Position numbers and translations under genes: made by a program
Part shown: piece by piece, positions 12,002 to 24,924 of the stretch
How positions within the stretch are numbered: the stretch's first letter is position 1
Layout: every line of letters begins with the position of its first letter
The notes under the pieces: generated by a model
What the model was told of the DNA's origin: nothing
The model's input: only the letters and a program-made list of their open reading frames with translations
Database searches by the model: none
From: Botryotinia globosa
Lineage: Eukaryota; Ascomycota; Leotiomycetes; Helotiales; Sclerotiniaceae
Reading direction: 5' to 3'
Length of the DNA stretch: 64,000 nucleotides
Assembly (NCBI GenBank): GCA_014898425.1
Contig: RCSZ01000021.1
Location: forward strand, 124,001 to 188,000

Positions 12002-14237
12002 CTACATCATCATTAATCTCGTAGTTCTCCTTTCCATCCTTGTCGTTTCCGCACCCAATCCAGCACTTAACCCTCCTTTGCGTGATTCCTGTGCTCTCCT
12101 GAAAGCATCCCGCTCACAATAAATCTTCCCATTCATCTCAAAATAATCATGTCTCAAATTGCTCTTACAATCCGCACAATTCAAACAGCTCGGGTGAAAC
12201 TTCTCCTTCTTCTCGCTTTCCAAATATTGTCCCTCGATACCCCTATCACAACCAGAGCACATTGAATCATTTAATTGATGATAATGATGTTCACAATATG
12301 GCGCATCATTATGAACGTAAAATTCCGAGGTAAGGAATGGAGCTCGACAAGTTGTGCAGACGAAACATGGCTTGTGATAGCGGCCAGTTAGACGTCCATC
12401 TGCTGAAGATACAGATTTGCCTTTGATGGGAAGCGTGCAAGATTTGCAATTCCCTTTTGAAGTCGCAGGACGGCGAGGAGCGGGCAAAGGTTTGTTTTGA
12501 TCGAGGAGTGGAGCTGTGTGAGATCTTTGGAAACCAGTCATAGGGGGGCCTGGTGAAAGATTTCGTAATCGAGGATTCAGTGGCGCAGGCGAGGGGTCAC
12601 GATTGCGGGGGTTGAGAGGCGCGGGTGGGGGAACACGAGGTGTAGGCGATAGGCGACTGACAGGATTGGTGGCGTGATCTGGGGATTGAAAGGCGGGACT
12701 CAGGGGTGAGTATGGTTCTTGTTCTTTTACTGGCTCCAAATCGCTTGGTCTGGGATACATTTCATGTGGTGAAATATTGGCCATTGATGAAGTAATTTCA
12801 GACATGAGATCAGACATTCTGGAATTTGATTGCTGTCTCCTGTGGTAATCGCTTTCCACCGTCGATGGAGGGCTTGACCGTGAGCTACTTTTACTCCCTG
12901 CAGAAGTGGAGGAAGTGTATGAATGAGTGGATGATTGAGAATTAGATGCAGAATGGTATGGATTATTAGCACCAAATTCTGCTTCCAGGTTGATATTGGG
13001 TAACGGTGGAAGATCTCCAGCTTGATGTCCCGATCTTCCTCTGATGAGACTTGCACCTCGTGGTGGTAATGCTCTTGATGTATCAGGACCCGAGATTGAT
13101 GTTTTCCGTCCTCTGTCATTCGACTCTCGTGACCTATGACTTGATATCGATTGATTTCTACGTGACGAATGAAAATCGAGACTCTCCTTTCGTCGAGGAA
13201 ATGTTTGTGATCTTATAGCCTCTTGACGTCCGGGTTCCTGAGAATCTTCCCTCACCTCTGGCGATAGAATACCATATCCTTTGTTGCGCGGTGGCATTGG
13301 AAAAGTATTCGTCGAGCTATTCGTTGAAGTTCTAGAATGACCCGAGCTTGTCGAGAGCGTTTGATCGACTTGTTCAGGCGCCGCAGTCAACGGTGGCGAA
13401 ATTATGTCATCTGGACGTGCCATGCTAGGTTTTCTGCTGTACATTGGCTGTTCTTCATAATTAGGAACCTTCCTCGAGTCAATCGCAGATGGTCCTGGGG
13501 TATTTGTAACGACTTTTTGTAAAGACGCAGCACTTCCAGCTACATTTTGATTCATGTAGACTTTTGAATTTGTGGATGCGAACATCATTGGATCCGCCTG
13601 TTCCATGCTCGGCGAGTGGGCGCCATATGCACTCTTAAGTCTGGGTGATCCCGTTACTTTTGGTGTGGGAAAGCGAGGGAAAGCAGAGTCTAGATTCGAT
13701 GATAATAGAGCTGGGGTGATAGGTCTTTGCATAGATGACGATTCGTTAGGGCGCGAAGACTTTCCGAATGGTAATCGAAGGCGATCATGTGGAGTCAATG
13801 GCGAAGCACTTCGAGAGGGAGATGCGCTACTCGCTGGCGTCAATTGATCTTGTTGGAAGAATGGATGATCTATTGATGTTATCATTAGTATAAATTTCAA
13901 TAGACCAATAGCTCTGCAACATACTCGCAGCAGATGTATCAACCCTCGGAGGCATTGTTCTTCCTGGTTTCAAAAGATTTGATCCATTGGAATATGATTG
14001 CTGATTATATGGCATCCTGTCGAAAGTATCATTCAAATCAAGTGGTGGTGTAGCTACATGATTAATTAGTATATGGATATTGCCCCATTGATATCATGAA
14101 CCTAGAAACTTACCTTCTCCAGCAGAAGGAGGGCCTGAGCAAATGTGCTCCCCCATCATAGCAATTTGAATATCCCTCGCGCAACTCGAACATTTTATCG
14201 TTGGTAGAAAACTCGACGATCTCATCAAGTCTGCCAT
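12002..14237 (-). CDS. Paxillin-like LIM-domain protein
   Basis: Three exons (14237-14114, 14053-13925, 13869-12002) give 706 residues. The start gives MADLMRSSSFLPTIKCSSC, followed by a Cys/His cluster (IKCSSC ... MMGEHIC) of the kind found at the N-terminus of fungal paxillin-like proteins. Residues of roughly 70-540 are Ser/Pro-rich and low in order, with several PPR/PAPLNPR patches likely to bind SH3 or similar partners. Two adjacent LIM zinc-finger domains follow: about 559-612 (CKSC ... HKPCFVCTTC ... YCEHHY) and 622-671 (CSGC ... HPSCLNCADC ... YCERD). The tail ends ERRTTRLMMM. LIM domains bind proteins, not DNA, and this architecture matches PaxB/Pxl1-type scaffolds of polarised growth and cytokinesis. 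The function is taken from the family. The upstream region is packed with minisatellites (14790-15800). Confidence 0.93.
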
Positions 14238-14793
14238 GGTGAGCAAGATAATTTCTTGATGATGCCAACCTCTCAATTCCCTCGATTGAATCTTGAATCT
14301 TGATCATAAAGCGGTTATGTTATTTTATGTTGGTCTCTTATTCCTTCGTCGATCAATTGAGTGCAGGCGGTAAAATGCTCGGTATGTAGTAAGTGTGTAG
14401 GAAGTATGTAGTAAGTACTATATTGATAGAATTCCTAGTTGAAAGATTGGATGGGAATGAACGACAAGATGTCAAGATTGATAGATAGGTAGGGATGAAT
14501 GAATGTTGTGCTTGCTACTCGAGTATTGCTGTAAGGACTGACTGTTATTACTGAGAATGAGTGTGAGGGTGGATGTATCTGGATGTGTGTATATGTATAG
14601 GTAGGTAGTGAAGATGGAAACCAAAAACGAAAAATAAAAACCAAAAACAAAAAGGTGGAAAAGATTATGGAAAAGATTAGGACGACCGAATGTTGTTTGA
14701 TAGTTGGATGAAACTTCCACGTCCTAGTATAGTGCGGTGTGGAGAAGAGAAGATCTTCTTGAGTAGGAACTATACCTGGTGTCTTCCTCGTGG

Positions 14794-14895
14794 ATGGTGG
14801 ATGGTGGATGGTGGATGGACGATGGACGATGGACGATGGACGATGGACGATGGACGATGGACGATGGACGATGGATGGTGGTGGATGGATGATGG
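14794..14895. repeat. GATGGAC/GATGGTG heptamer minisatellite
   Basis: Roughly fourteen 7-bp units are arranged as a block of GTGGATG units, then about nine GACGATG units, then GTGGATG again. It lies about 560 bp upstream of the LIM gene start. The sharp internal switch of unit type suggests stepwise expansion. Confidence 0.85.
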
Positions 14896-14928
14896 ACAAT
14901 GGACTATCATATCATGGACCTGCGCAAG

Positions 14929-14962
14929 CTTTCACACTTTCACACTTTCACACTTTCACACT
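14929..14962. repeat. CTTTCACA octamer repeat
   Basis: Four tandem CTTTCACA units are followed by a C-rich tract with CCCCCC runs (about 14985-15014). Confidence 0.8.
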
Positions 14963-15721
14963 TGGAATCTCTTTCCGTCCTCCCTCCTCTCCCCCCCCTC
15001 CCCCCCTCCCCCCTGGTTCAAGTCACATCCAGAATCCAAAATGGGATGAAAATGGATTCAGGTACAAGAAACATGGTGACCCGTCCTCGATGGTGAACCG
15101 TGCTGGCTTGACGATGGAGGTTATTGTAACATCCAAGTCCCATAGCATAAAGTTTCGCGGGCCATGATTGGTTCGTGTTTGATTATCTATTGTTGCGGAT
15201 AAATATGATTTGATTTCATTCTGGCCCAATCAATGGATGAAGTGGTGATGGGGTGAAGTGGTGATGGGGTGATGGGGTGAGGAGGGTGAGGAGGGTGAGG
15301 AGTGACTTGATGATAACCTTATCGATGGGAGATTTGGTTTCATCGCTAAGGTTTTTTGGGATCATGAATGGAATGCTTATTCTGAGTAGATGTCTCGAGT
15401 AATGGGATTGATGGATGATTGGGTATGGAGGAGGAGAGATTTACATCGGCACATGGGATTGGGATGGGGATGGGGATGAGGATGAGGATGAGGATGAGTC
15501 GACGGAAGGAGTGGAAGCCATGGAAGATGGCATGGAAGATGGCATGGAATATGGCATGGAAAGATATATATATGGTCGTCGAAGTAGTGCCGGCATGTAT
15601 AGCATTTACCTTTCCACCAATTCTCCATCTCCATCTCCATCCCCGATTCACGAAGCTTCCTCTCTCTCCCAATTTAGTCCGTCCGTACCTGCTCCACCGC
15701 CTCCACTCGATACACTCGATA

Positions 15722-15791
15722 CACTCATCTCACTCATCTCACTCATCTCACTCATCTCACTCATCTCACTCATCTCACTCATCTCACTCAT
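15722..15791. repeat. (ACTCATCTC)n nonamer repeat
   Basis: Nearly eight uninterrupted 9-bp units. Shorter related repeats precede it: GATGGG/GATGAG hexamers at about 15462-15498 and GGCATGGAA units at about 15528-15560. Confidence 0.85.
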
Positions 15792-16470
15792 CGCAACATG
15801 CAGAACGAACCACTTTTGGCAGCACTGCATCCCCCATTGGGCCTTATCGCCGTCCCTCCAAATATCAGGGGCCACGGAACGGTCCTAGGGCAATCTCATC
15901 CAACCATCCAGTGAGCCAGTTCATCCAAACGAGGGATATAAAAAAATCAAGGTTCATCGGACGACGCGATATGTCAGGGACCGAGGGAGGAGGAGTCCAG
16001 TCCACGCAAAGATCCTAGAATCACCAGGGAAACCTTGATCTGAGCGTAACCCAAAGGATCCACACCATGGCCATTGAAACGAAACACACTACTACAGTCT
16101 ACAGTACGCATAACCTTAATGCATTACACTGATGGCCAGCATTCCTTCTTCTTCCTTTTGTTTGACTCCATTACCCGCACGCATGATGGAAACCTTGGGA
16201 GCTACGTAATTGTCGAGCTAAAATAAATAAATAAGAAAATGGGGTTTCAGATGTCGCGCGCTTTTCATGCGCATCCATAATGATGTCAAGACATTGAGTA
16301 TGTGGTCTCTATCCAAAACCTTCCATTCCTTCCATTCGACGTTCGATGGCCAATTGATTTTGGGGAAAATCTCTGGTCCTCTGTCCGCGATATATGTACT
16401 CACGCTTGTGATGGTGGGAGGAGATAGCTTACCTAGTATTTAGTATAGACTGTATGGTATCTAGTTTTTG

Positions 16471-16664
16471 ATATCTAATATCTAATATCTAATATCTAAT
16501 ATCTAATATCTAATATCTAATATCTAATATCTAATATCTAATATCTAATATCTAATATCTAATATCTAATATCTAATATCTAATATCTAATATCTAATAT
16601 CTAATATCTAATATCTAATATCTAATATCTAATATCTAATATCTAATATCTAATATCTAATATC
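16471..16664. repeat. (ATCTAAT)n heptamer satellite
   Basis: About 27 perfect tandem copies of a 7-bp unit (ATCTAAT) run without interruption for 194 bp. The unit length resembles telomere repeats, but the sequence is not TTAGGG-like. Confidence 0.93.
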
Positions 16665-18510
16665 AAAATATCTAATAAATCAAATCATTTGAATTAAACG
16701 CTCCACCAATTCCCCCATGGAGAATATCAATCATCAAACTTGACCAGGGCATTTCGAGTCCTTGCCGCCGTGAATCTAAGATTGGACCGCCGGACCCTGA
16801 CGGTGTGATAGGTGTGGTATTATTATCGATCGATGTAATCGGCAATCGGTAACGTGTAGAGCAAAGTATCGTATTGATACCTACCTACCTAGGTAGGTAG
16901 AGGTAGTCTAAATAGAGATGATGGATCATGGAGGAGATAATCGAGATTTGATGGTAGTGCTATCATAGTATGGATGGGTAAAGGAAATTAAAGCATCGAC
17001 TCGTAACACTTCTCGCCGATTCTTCACAAGGTTAATAAATTGGGGTAACCTTAATGAATCCAACACAAGTTATTACAACTTACAACTTACAACACAGACA
17101 TTTAGAATTTTTTTCCCTTTCGATAGCTTCAATATTCTCAATATTCTCAATATTCTCAGTCAAACAAACGGCCACTCTTTATACTTCGTCACTCTTCCTT
17201 CCCGTTATTCTGTCGACGGCTTACTAGCCCCTGATCTCCACCGTACATTTCCTAAAGTGGCGCGACTCAATTTATATAAAGGTGATCCCCTTCTCTTCAG
17301 GAAATTTTTCAACAGGAATTCTTCGTCTTTTGCTCTCAAAGATGGGGGATGTGATGTTCTATGATCTATCGTGCTCTCGCTTCTCTTCAATTCAGCTGGT
17401 TGATGGGAGGAATCGAGGATGGACCTTATTGAGTCTCTGCTCGCCAATCCTTCGTAGGTAGGATTGTAAGTATGCGTACTATGTGTCCTGTCTATACTAT
17501 ACTACATGTACTATGTGTCGTATGAAAGACGATTACAACGGGATTATTTTCGACCTTGATGAATCTAGACTTGGTCTCTGTGTGAGTAATAATTTCTATT
17601 GATCAGGGTCCTGGTCCTTTCTTCTTTCCTTCTACGATAGTTGACTTGGTCAACACAAGAATTTATCTTGTAGAGCCGATTTCCCATTTCCCATACTCTT
17701 TCATGCATCTCTTTGACTACCCACCGACAAACATCTGCTTCCACGCGCGGTATAGTGACCAACAGTCTCTCTCCGAACTTCTTGGAACATACCACACATT
17801 GGTTGGAACACACAACAGTTGTAAATGAGTGACTGGCTGCCCACTCCCCTATTCCAAACACCAACATCAATTTCCACATTGGATACCCAATTCAGGCTCT
17901 TGAACACATAAAGCCAACCAAACGTTCTCACAATGCCGCTTGTGCATCTCATCACACCTCCTTTCCTTGTCGACACTTCAAAAAACACGTGTTGTGATTT
18001 CCTCGACGCAATGAGTACTGACCGCTACTTTGCTTCATTTCAATAGTGCTATTCTATTGATAATACACATGAATTCTGTACTAACGGGCGCGACCCCGAT
18101 GCGAGATTCCGTAGTCTTCGGGAACGACATGTTGGAAGGCTCGAGGAAGGGAGGTAAGGAAGGGACCGAGGGAATGTTATTCCGTGAGTGCATTTTTGAT
18201 ATTAATTGATTGGATAATTTAATTGGAAAATGTTGAATCGATGAGACGGGAAGAGTGAGGGACCACTACCTAGATAGGTATATATAGGAATCTCTAGATA
18301 TTCAAAATTGACAAAGAGGATAGATCGGTATCATGGTTGGGGAGGATTGAATTGAATGGTGTAATATGCAATAACAATATATTCTGTACAAAGGCGATTC
18401 GCAAGCCAAGTTGATGGCCATCTTGAAGTCTTGGAGATAATCTTTTGTTCAAATGAGTTTGTGGAGTATATGATCTCTTCTGTTGTGAGTATTGTTATCT
18501 TTATACTTTT

Positions 18511-18740
18511 CTTTATTATATTATATTATATTATATTATATTATATTATATTATATTATATTATATTATATTATATTATATTATATTATATTATATTATA
18601 TTATATTATATTATATTATATTATATTATATTATATTATATTATATTATATTATATTATATTATATTATATTATATTATATTATATTATATTATATTATA
18701 TTATATTATATTATATTATATTATATTATATTATATTATA
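18511..18740. repeat. (TTATA)n pentanucleotide microsatellite
   Basis: About 45 perfect TTATA units run for some 228 bp. Any frame through it encodes only a YYIIL-type repeat, so it is not treated as coding. Confidence 0.95.
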
Positions 18741-19969
18741 CCTACTCAATACAATATATAAAAATCAACAATATTCTCTCTTTTTCTCTACAACTACCTA
18801 GATACTCCAGACTCTCCATGATATTTCTTTTGTTGATCGTTATCGATATATACACACTACTAGCTCCCTCCACCATTATCTCATCCAATCAACGACGCAT
18901 ATTCGAGCCAGCAAAGCTAACCCACTATTATCAGATGGTACCTTAGATTATAGTGGGGGGAGATACGGAATTCGGACCACGGATCTCACGACTCACCACA
19001 ACGAATTTAAAATGGTGCGACTCCCCACGGATTTCAGACTCCCTTTCGATAACCATATACTTCGAATCAAATTCAACCGACGATTAAGATCAACTGCCAA
19101 AGCAAACCCCTTCCAACACTCAACTCAAGTCAATCAAACAGATCGCACTTACGAGTGTGATCACCCCGTCGTCAAGACGTTTTCTAATCTTCTTAACTCG
19201 TACGTATTGAATTTTATTCTGCTACATTTTGGGGGTTGAAGAGGCTCTTTCTGTCGTGAATGGAGGGAGGGTGGGTGAGGGAGGAAGAAAGAAAGAACGT
19301 CCTGTGCATCTATACTCTCAGTTGCACTTGATGGATTGGAGTTTCTTCGATTGTCAATATCTGCTGCTTGCTGCCTTCCATGGTTTACGATGTTTACATG
19401 CGATCGCCGGTGTATCTTACCTCCTCCTTCTCAATGGCTGCGCAGTCTCTTGGATAGTAGAGGAAGGGACATCCGATGCCTTCAAATTGTATTGATTCTG
19501 CGGCTGCTGCCTTCCGTAAATTTCATTGTTTACATTGCAGTCTTCACCCATCTTACGATTCCCTCGTCATACACTTCACACTTCCTTCCCAACATGCAAT
19601 TCAACCTCTCACAACTCCCCATTGAGGGAGGAACTTCTTTACAATATGGCATACTAACAACTCATTCACAGATCGCACCATCCTTTTGCTGGTGCCCGTT
19701 GCTCTTCTCCAGCAGGAGCATCGGACTCGCCGTTTGTTAGATAAATAGTCTTGCAATCAACAGAACTCTTCTTCTCCAATACACAACATTTGCATCACTT
19801 TTTGTCTACACATCTGTACCCATCAAAACTCGAAAACATTCATACACTTGCACTTCTTGCTTTACCTACACATCTACATCAATTTTAAGATACTCTCAAA
19901 CATCTTTACGTTCAATCAAGAACTGCCAAGCACTTTCAAGAACTTTTCGAGTTTTCAGATCAAATCAAG

Positions 19970-21703
19970 ATGGCTCCTCACGCAAACGGCTCCAGCAACA
20001 CCAGCACTATGGATGGTGCATCCTCCCAATCCTCTAACCAAGACTTGTTCACCGTTAGCTCTCCTAACGTTCTCTACACTGATGACGAGATTCGCTCAAA
20101 GTACAATTATCGTACTACCGCTGTCACTCAGTCTGCTAACGGCAACTTTGTTGCTACTCCCAAAGAAACTGTCTATGACTTCAAAGTCGAACGCAAGATC
20201 CCCAAGACAGGTATGATGCTTGTCGGTTGGGGTGGAAACAATGGTACAACTGTTACTGCAGGGATCATTGCTAATCGTCGTGGTCTATCATGGGCAACTC
20301 GCGAGGGTACCCGTGAGCACAACTACTATGGCTCTGTTGTCATGGGTTCAACCACGAAACTTGGTACTAACGCAAAGACTGGTGACGATGTCAACATTCC
20401 TTTCCACAAAGCTTTGCCAATGGTTCACCCCAATGATTTGGTCATTGGTGGTTGGGATATCAGCGGCTTCAACTTGTCTGATGCCATGGATCGTGCTGGT
20501 GTCCTCGAACCTACCTTGAAGCAACAAATCAAGAAGGAAATGACTGACTTGGTTCCACTTCCTGGTCTTTACTACCCAGATTTCATTGCTGCCAATCAAG
20601 AAGATCGTGCCGACAACCTTATCCCAGGGAGCAAGGCTTGCAATGAACATGTTGAAAAGATTCGTCAAGATATCCGGTAAGCATTCGCAGTGATTTACTC
20701 TTCGGTCCATTTCCATCTGCTAATATTCTTTTCACAGTGACTTCAAGGTCAAGAACGAACTCGATAAGGTCATTGTTCTCTGGACTGCCAACACTGAACG
20801 TTTTGCTGAGCTCATTGATGGTGTAAATGACACTGCCGATAACCTCTTGAAAGCTATCGAGAACGGACACGAAGAAGTTGCTCCTTCCACTATCTTTGCT
20901 GTTGCTTGCATTCTCGAGAACGCCCCTTTCATCAACGGTTCTCCACAAAACACATTTGTTCCTGGTTGCATTGAGCTTGCAGAGAAACACAACTCCTTCA
21001 TTGGTGGTGATGACTTCAAGTCTGGTCAAACCAAGATGAAGTCTGCTCTTGTCGACTTCTTGATCAGTGCCGGTATCAAGCTTACCGCTATCTCCAGTTA
21101 CAATCATCTTGGTAACAATGATGGAAAGAATCTCAGCTCTCAAAAGCAATTCCGTTCCAAGGAGATTTCTAAATCCAATGTTGTTGATGACATGGTAGCT
21201 GCCAATAACGTTCTCTACAAAGAAGGTGAACATCCCGATCATTGTGTTGTTATCAAGTACATGCCGGCTGTTGGTGATAACAAGCGTGCTCTTGATGAGT
21301 ACTATGCTGAGATTTTCATGGGAGGTCATCAAACCATTTCGTAAGTTATTGTCCAGACAATTTCCATCTTCTACACTTACTAATCATGAATAGTCTCTTC
21401 AATGTTTGCGAGGATTCTCTTCTTGCTTCACCATTGATCATTGATCTTGTTGTCCTTGCAGAGATGATGACTCGTATTCAATGGAAGGCACATTCTACTG
21501 ATGGTGCTACCACCAAGGATTACAAGAACTTCCACAGTGTTCTTAGCATTCTCAGTTATATGCTCAAGGCACCTTTGACTCCACCTGGAGCTCCAGTTGT
21601 CAATGCACTTGCCAAGCAACGTGGTGCTTTGATTAACATTTTCCGTGCTTGTGTTGGTCTTGAACCAGAGAATGACATGACCTTGGAACACAAGCTTTAT
21701 TAG
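19970..21703 (+). CDS. INO1: Inositol-3-phosphate synthase
   Basis: Three exons (19970-20676, 20738-21340, 21394-21703) give 539 residues, close to the yeast enzyme. It converts D-glucose 6-phosphate to 1L-myo-inositol 3-phosphate with NAD+, the first and limiting step of inositol synthesis for phosphatidylinositol and inositol phosphates; it is a cytosolic homotetramer. The Rossmann motif [12 protein letters not shown] is at about residues 84-95. Family signatures follow: [40 protein letters not shown] (the catalytic Lys region) and [11 protein letters not shown]. The N-terminal 25 residues are Ser/Asn-rich and variable, as in other fungi. Both introns (60 and 53 bp) have clear CTAAT/CTAAC-like branch sites. 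The open leader between the upstream repeats and the ATG is long and pyrimidine-rich. No lesion is seen. Confidence 0.98.
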
Positions 21704-22769
21704 GTTGTGTCTTTGGTCAGAGTTGTGGATTGTTCGAATTTCATGGTGGTGGGATTTCGATGGATTCTTGAATGGCTTACTATTCTTATTTACCTCGTGG
21801 TGATACCTAAGTACCATGCATTCATTCATTACCTAGAATAGTTTTATCGAAAATTGAAGTACATTAAACCTTCAAACATTACTCTTCTTCTGGATTTTGT
21901 GAAAATTTCCCAAAATTTCCCATGTTTTTTAGGTTAGTGATCCCAACTGATACATTTTGGTGTTCGTGCCGGGAATTTTATTAGTTTGGGAAGGAGTGAG
22001 GAAAACGGTGATTAGCGCAAATTGCCTGAACACTTGTTTCACATCCCAATGAATATCTTCTTCACCTTTGACCATGAAATTTTCCGAAATCTCTGTATCA
22101 TCATCTCATTTGTCTTTGAAAGGAATATTTACTCCATTGAATTGGTTTCGCACTTATCAATCCTCATCGACCAAATTGTGATCCAAGCAGATTTCTATTA
22201 GTGTCCAAGGCAAAGAAAGGTGTCTCGAGGGCACTGAGGTGTACCGAGGTGTACCGCGACAGTCGAATGAATGGATGCCTGATTCGAAATCTCGATAAAA
22301 TTGGACTTTGATATCTCCTTATTCCCAACCTTCTTCACGGGATCAGATTCTGCGAGATCTCGTTGGGGGCGTGGTCTGCGATTTTGAGGGGAGGTGTGTT
22401 GAGGTGTGAGGTGTGTTGGGAAGTGTTGAGCTGTGAGGTGTGAGGTGTGTTGAGGTTGGAATTCTACTTCATATCTTCTGCTGATGCGCGTGGTGTATGT
22501 ATGTATGTGTGAGTAGCGTTTTGTATTTATTACAATTGTGGTTGCGGTTGAGGGGTGAGGTGGATGATTGGTCATCTCCTGTTCATTCGGAGAGTGTGGT
22601 AGGTATCCTTTTTCATCTTCGACTTCTTGAGGGCTGGGGATCTTCCCTGGACGGGTACATAAAGTGAGATTTTATGCTGATTTCTCAACTGGAGGAAGGT
22701 GCTGCATGAAAGATTTGAGGAATTGGGAAATTGGGAAATTGGGATTGGGCGGAGAGATATTAGGTGAAT
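21704..22769. other. Intergenic, GGTGTG-rich repeat patch
   Basis: No coding region is supported. At about 22388-22460 there are imperfect GAGGTGTG/TTGAGGTGTG repeats on the plus strand, strongly strand-biased (G+T). Confidence 0.5.
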
Positions 22770-24924
22770 ATGCCGTCGCAATATCCTTCGATTCAGAGCT
22801 TTTTTCGGAAGGAGGTGAAGGGGGGTGAAGGGGCGTCTGCCTTGAATGTGGTGAGAGAGAAGACGGGGGGGGATGGGGATGGGGATGGGGATAGGATGGG
22901 TGATGGGTTTGGTAGTGATGGTAGTGGAAAAATTGATGGGGTGGACACGGAGGGGAAAGATGGATTGGGAGATGGATTTACGGTGAGTGCGACCAGCTTG
23001 AGAAAGGATAAAGGCGGAAATGGGAGTCCATGGAGAGATGGAAACATTGCATTGATAAGAATCCGATGACTGACATACTTGGTGTGATAACAGGAAGAAG
23101 AATTACATGAGGCAATGGATCCTTTGGCTAAAAAGTGGAATCCGAGTAGAGAGTATGAGAGTATGGCCGTGGGAGAGTTGATTCCTGGTATGTACTTTTT
23201 GTTTGTTTTCCCTGTACTTGGGGGCAAGGGGTTTAAGAGTACGGATCATATCTTGAGAATCTTTCTGTTTGAGATGTTGAATTATTGTAAGACGTATCAA
23301 AATACTTTGCAGAGCTCAATGACGAGCGGAGATGAGACTTGTGAAAATTAGTGAGCACATTCTGTGAGGAATTTACTAACTCATGAATGCTCTAGGTCCA
23401 AAAGCAGTTACGTTCATAGGGAGAGTTGTCAGTTTCGCGACAATCATTGGTAAAAGTGCCAAACAACCAAGAGCTAGGGGATGGCATTATGTTGGTGTTA
23501 GGGGAGAGGGTGGTGTTGTTTCGGTGAGTGGCTTTCAATTTGCTTTTCATGTCTTGCTTGCCACTCAACTGGATTTCCACTGCAATGCATATTATTTTAC
23601 CTTGAATTTGCCAAAGAGGTTCTCGCTAACTAACATTAAACTCCCATATAGATAAAATTATACTTCGCAAACCAATCTTACCCCCTCAAATTAGGTCAGC
23701 TTCTCTCGATTTGGACAGCCTTCATATCTAATACTTCGAAAGCCGACAGTGCATCCACAGCTGGTATTCTCGTTTGCGCCAACTTATTCCCAGGTCGCAA
23801 TACGAGTGATCACTTGATGATTCATACTCATTCTGGTGCTGCAGATGTCTGTCGTATTCCTCTCGGCTACATCAAGAGTGAACCATTACCTGGACTCATG
23901 ACATTGGAGGCATATCTAAATGGAGGATATGATGGAGTTCTAGATGCCAAATTACTCGTTTCTGTAAAGAGTATCGGAGCCAAGAAAAAGATTGTCAAAA
24001 AAGATGGAGGGGAATCAGATTTGATCGAAGTAGTCCTCTTTGATCATACTGGCGAGGTGAAAATGAAATGTTGGTCGGATTTAATCGAGAGTGTGAAGGA
24101 ATGGATACCAGGAAAAAGTATCCTCTTAGTTTCAAATCCAATACTTAAGCTTGATTATGGAGGTAAAGGAATCATCGGTTGGGGAAGAGATACAATGGTC
24201 GATGTGGAACCAGAATTCGCGGACGCGAACTGGTTGAGAAAATGGGCAAATGGATTGATGAGGAAAGAGAGTATAGGGGTAGAGTTTCCAAGTGAAGTTT
24301 GGGGAGAGGAGGATATTGAGGAAGCAATTTATGGACCTAGAACGGCGTTGTTTGGGTTGAGGGATGTGGAGGAGTGGGTCAGAGGAGGAGAGGGACAGGC
24401 TTTCACAGGATGGATTAGTGTTGTGTTGGTAGAATTGAGCTTGGTGAAGATTTGGAGGAGGAATATGTTGTTTTGTGGGGAATGGTTTGTTTTCTTTCTT
24501 CTTCTCTTTCTGGTTTTGTCTTTCCTTGTACTTTGGATCTGGATCTGGATGAAGACTCTCACTCATTGTTACTTCACATAGCTGCGGTATACAACTCTAC
24601 TCCCCCACCCCCAATTTCGATTGTCCGCACTGCGAAAAATCTCTACAACTCATCATGAATCCGAAAATTATCCCGACGTTAATCGATGAAACGGGAATGA
24701 TAAATGGAGGGAAATTAGTCTGGAGTGAGAAGGCGTGGAAAGAGTTACTGGGCAGAGAGACGGCAGAACTTTGCGAGATGGGTGTTGAAGAGGTGAAGAT
24801 GCTAGAGTGTAGGATGATGGGGCTGAGAGTTAGTTTGTGTTTTGGATGGGTGGGGGATGCTGGGGGAGGTGGAGAAAGAGAGAGAGTTGGTGGGAGATTG
24901 TGTGTTTTGGGGGTTAGATGTTGA
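22770..24924 (+). CDS. OB-fold nucleic-acid-binding protein, RPA1/MEIOB-like
   Basis: Five exons (22770-22982, 23094-23187, 23396-23523, 23652-24484, 24582-24924) give about 536 residues. The N-terminus reads MPSQYPSIQSFFRKEV, a PCNA-box-like SFF segment, followed by an acidic Gly/Asp-rich linker to about residue 71. The body has three beta-rich segments compatible with OB folds (GPKAVTFIGRVVSF, VVLFDHTGEVKMKCW and a C-terminal part ending GRLCVLGVRC). Splicing exon 4 to exon 5 builds a Cys cluster: Cys420-x2-Cys423, then 13 residues, then Cys437-x2-Cys440. That closely follows the zinc ribbon in the C-terminal OB fold of RPA70 (CX4CX13CX2C). This supports a single-stranded-DNA-binding protein of the RPA1 or MEIOB type, working in replication, repair or meiotic recombination. 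The subfamily is inferred. Intron 2 (208 bp) is long for this locus and could hide a small exon. Confidence 0.78.

Larger units (their letters stand above)
14238..19969. other. Long repeat-rich intergenic region
   Basis: About 5.7 kb lies between the divergent starts of the LIM gene (-) and the inositol synthase gene (+). It holds at least four tandem-repeat blocks, described separately. Open frames across the repeats are low-complexity products without family features and are not called. The last few hundred bases before 19970 are rich in CT, CA and CATC and look like promoter and leader sequence. An unrecognised small gene between 16.7 and 18.4 kb cannot be excluded. Confidence 0.5.

Noticed and set aside
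14690..15167. Plus-strand open frames over the GATGGAC repeats
   Set aside because: They translate only the heptamer and octamer repeats; 7-bp units read through all frames without meaning.
15419..16018. A 199-residue frame with HSSHSS repeats
   Set aside because: It is a product of the nonamer array and GATGAG repeats, with overlapping equally long frames on both strands.
16471..16664. Interstitial telomere repeat
   Set aside because: The unit is 7 bp but reads ATCTAAT, unlike fungal TTAGGG-type telomeres, and no chromosome-end context is seen.
18431..18946. 171-residue frame of repeated YYIIL
   Set aside because: Translation of the TTATA microsatellite.
20348..21332. Long minus-strand frames inside the inositol synthase gene
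   Set aside because: Antisense shadows of a well-supported coding sequence.
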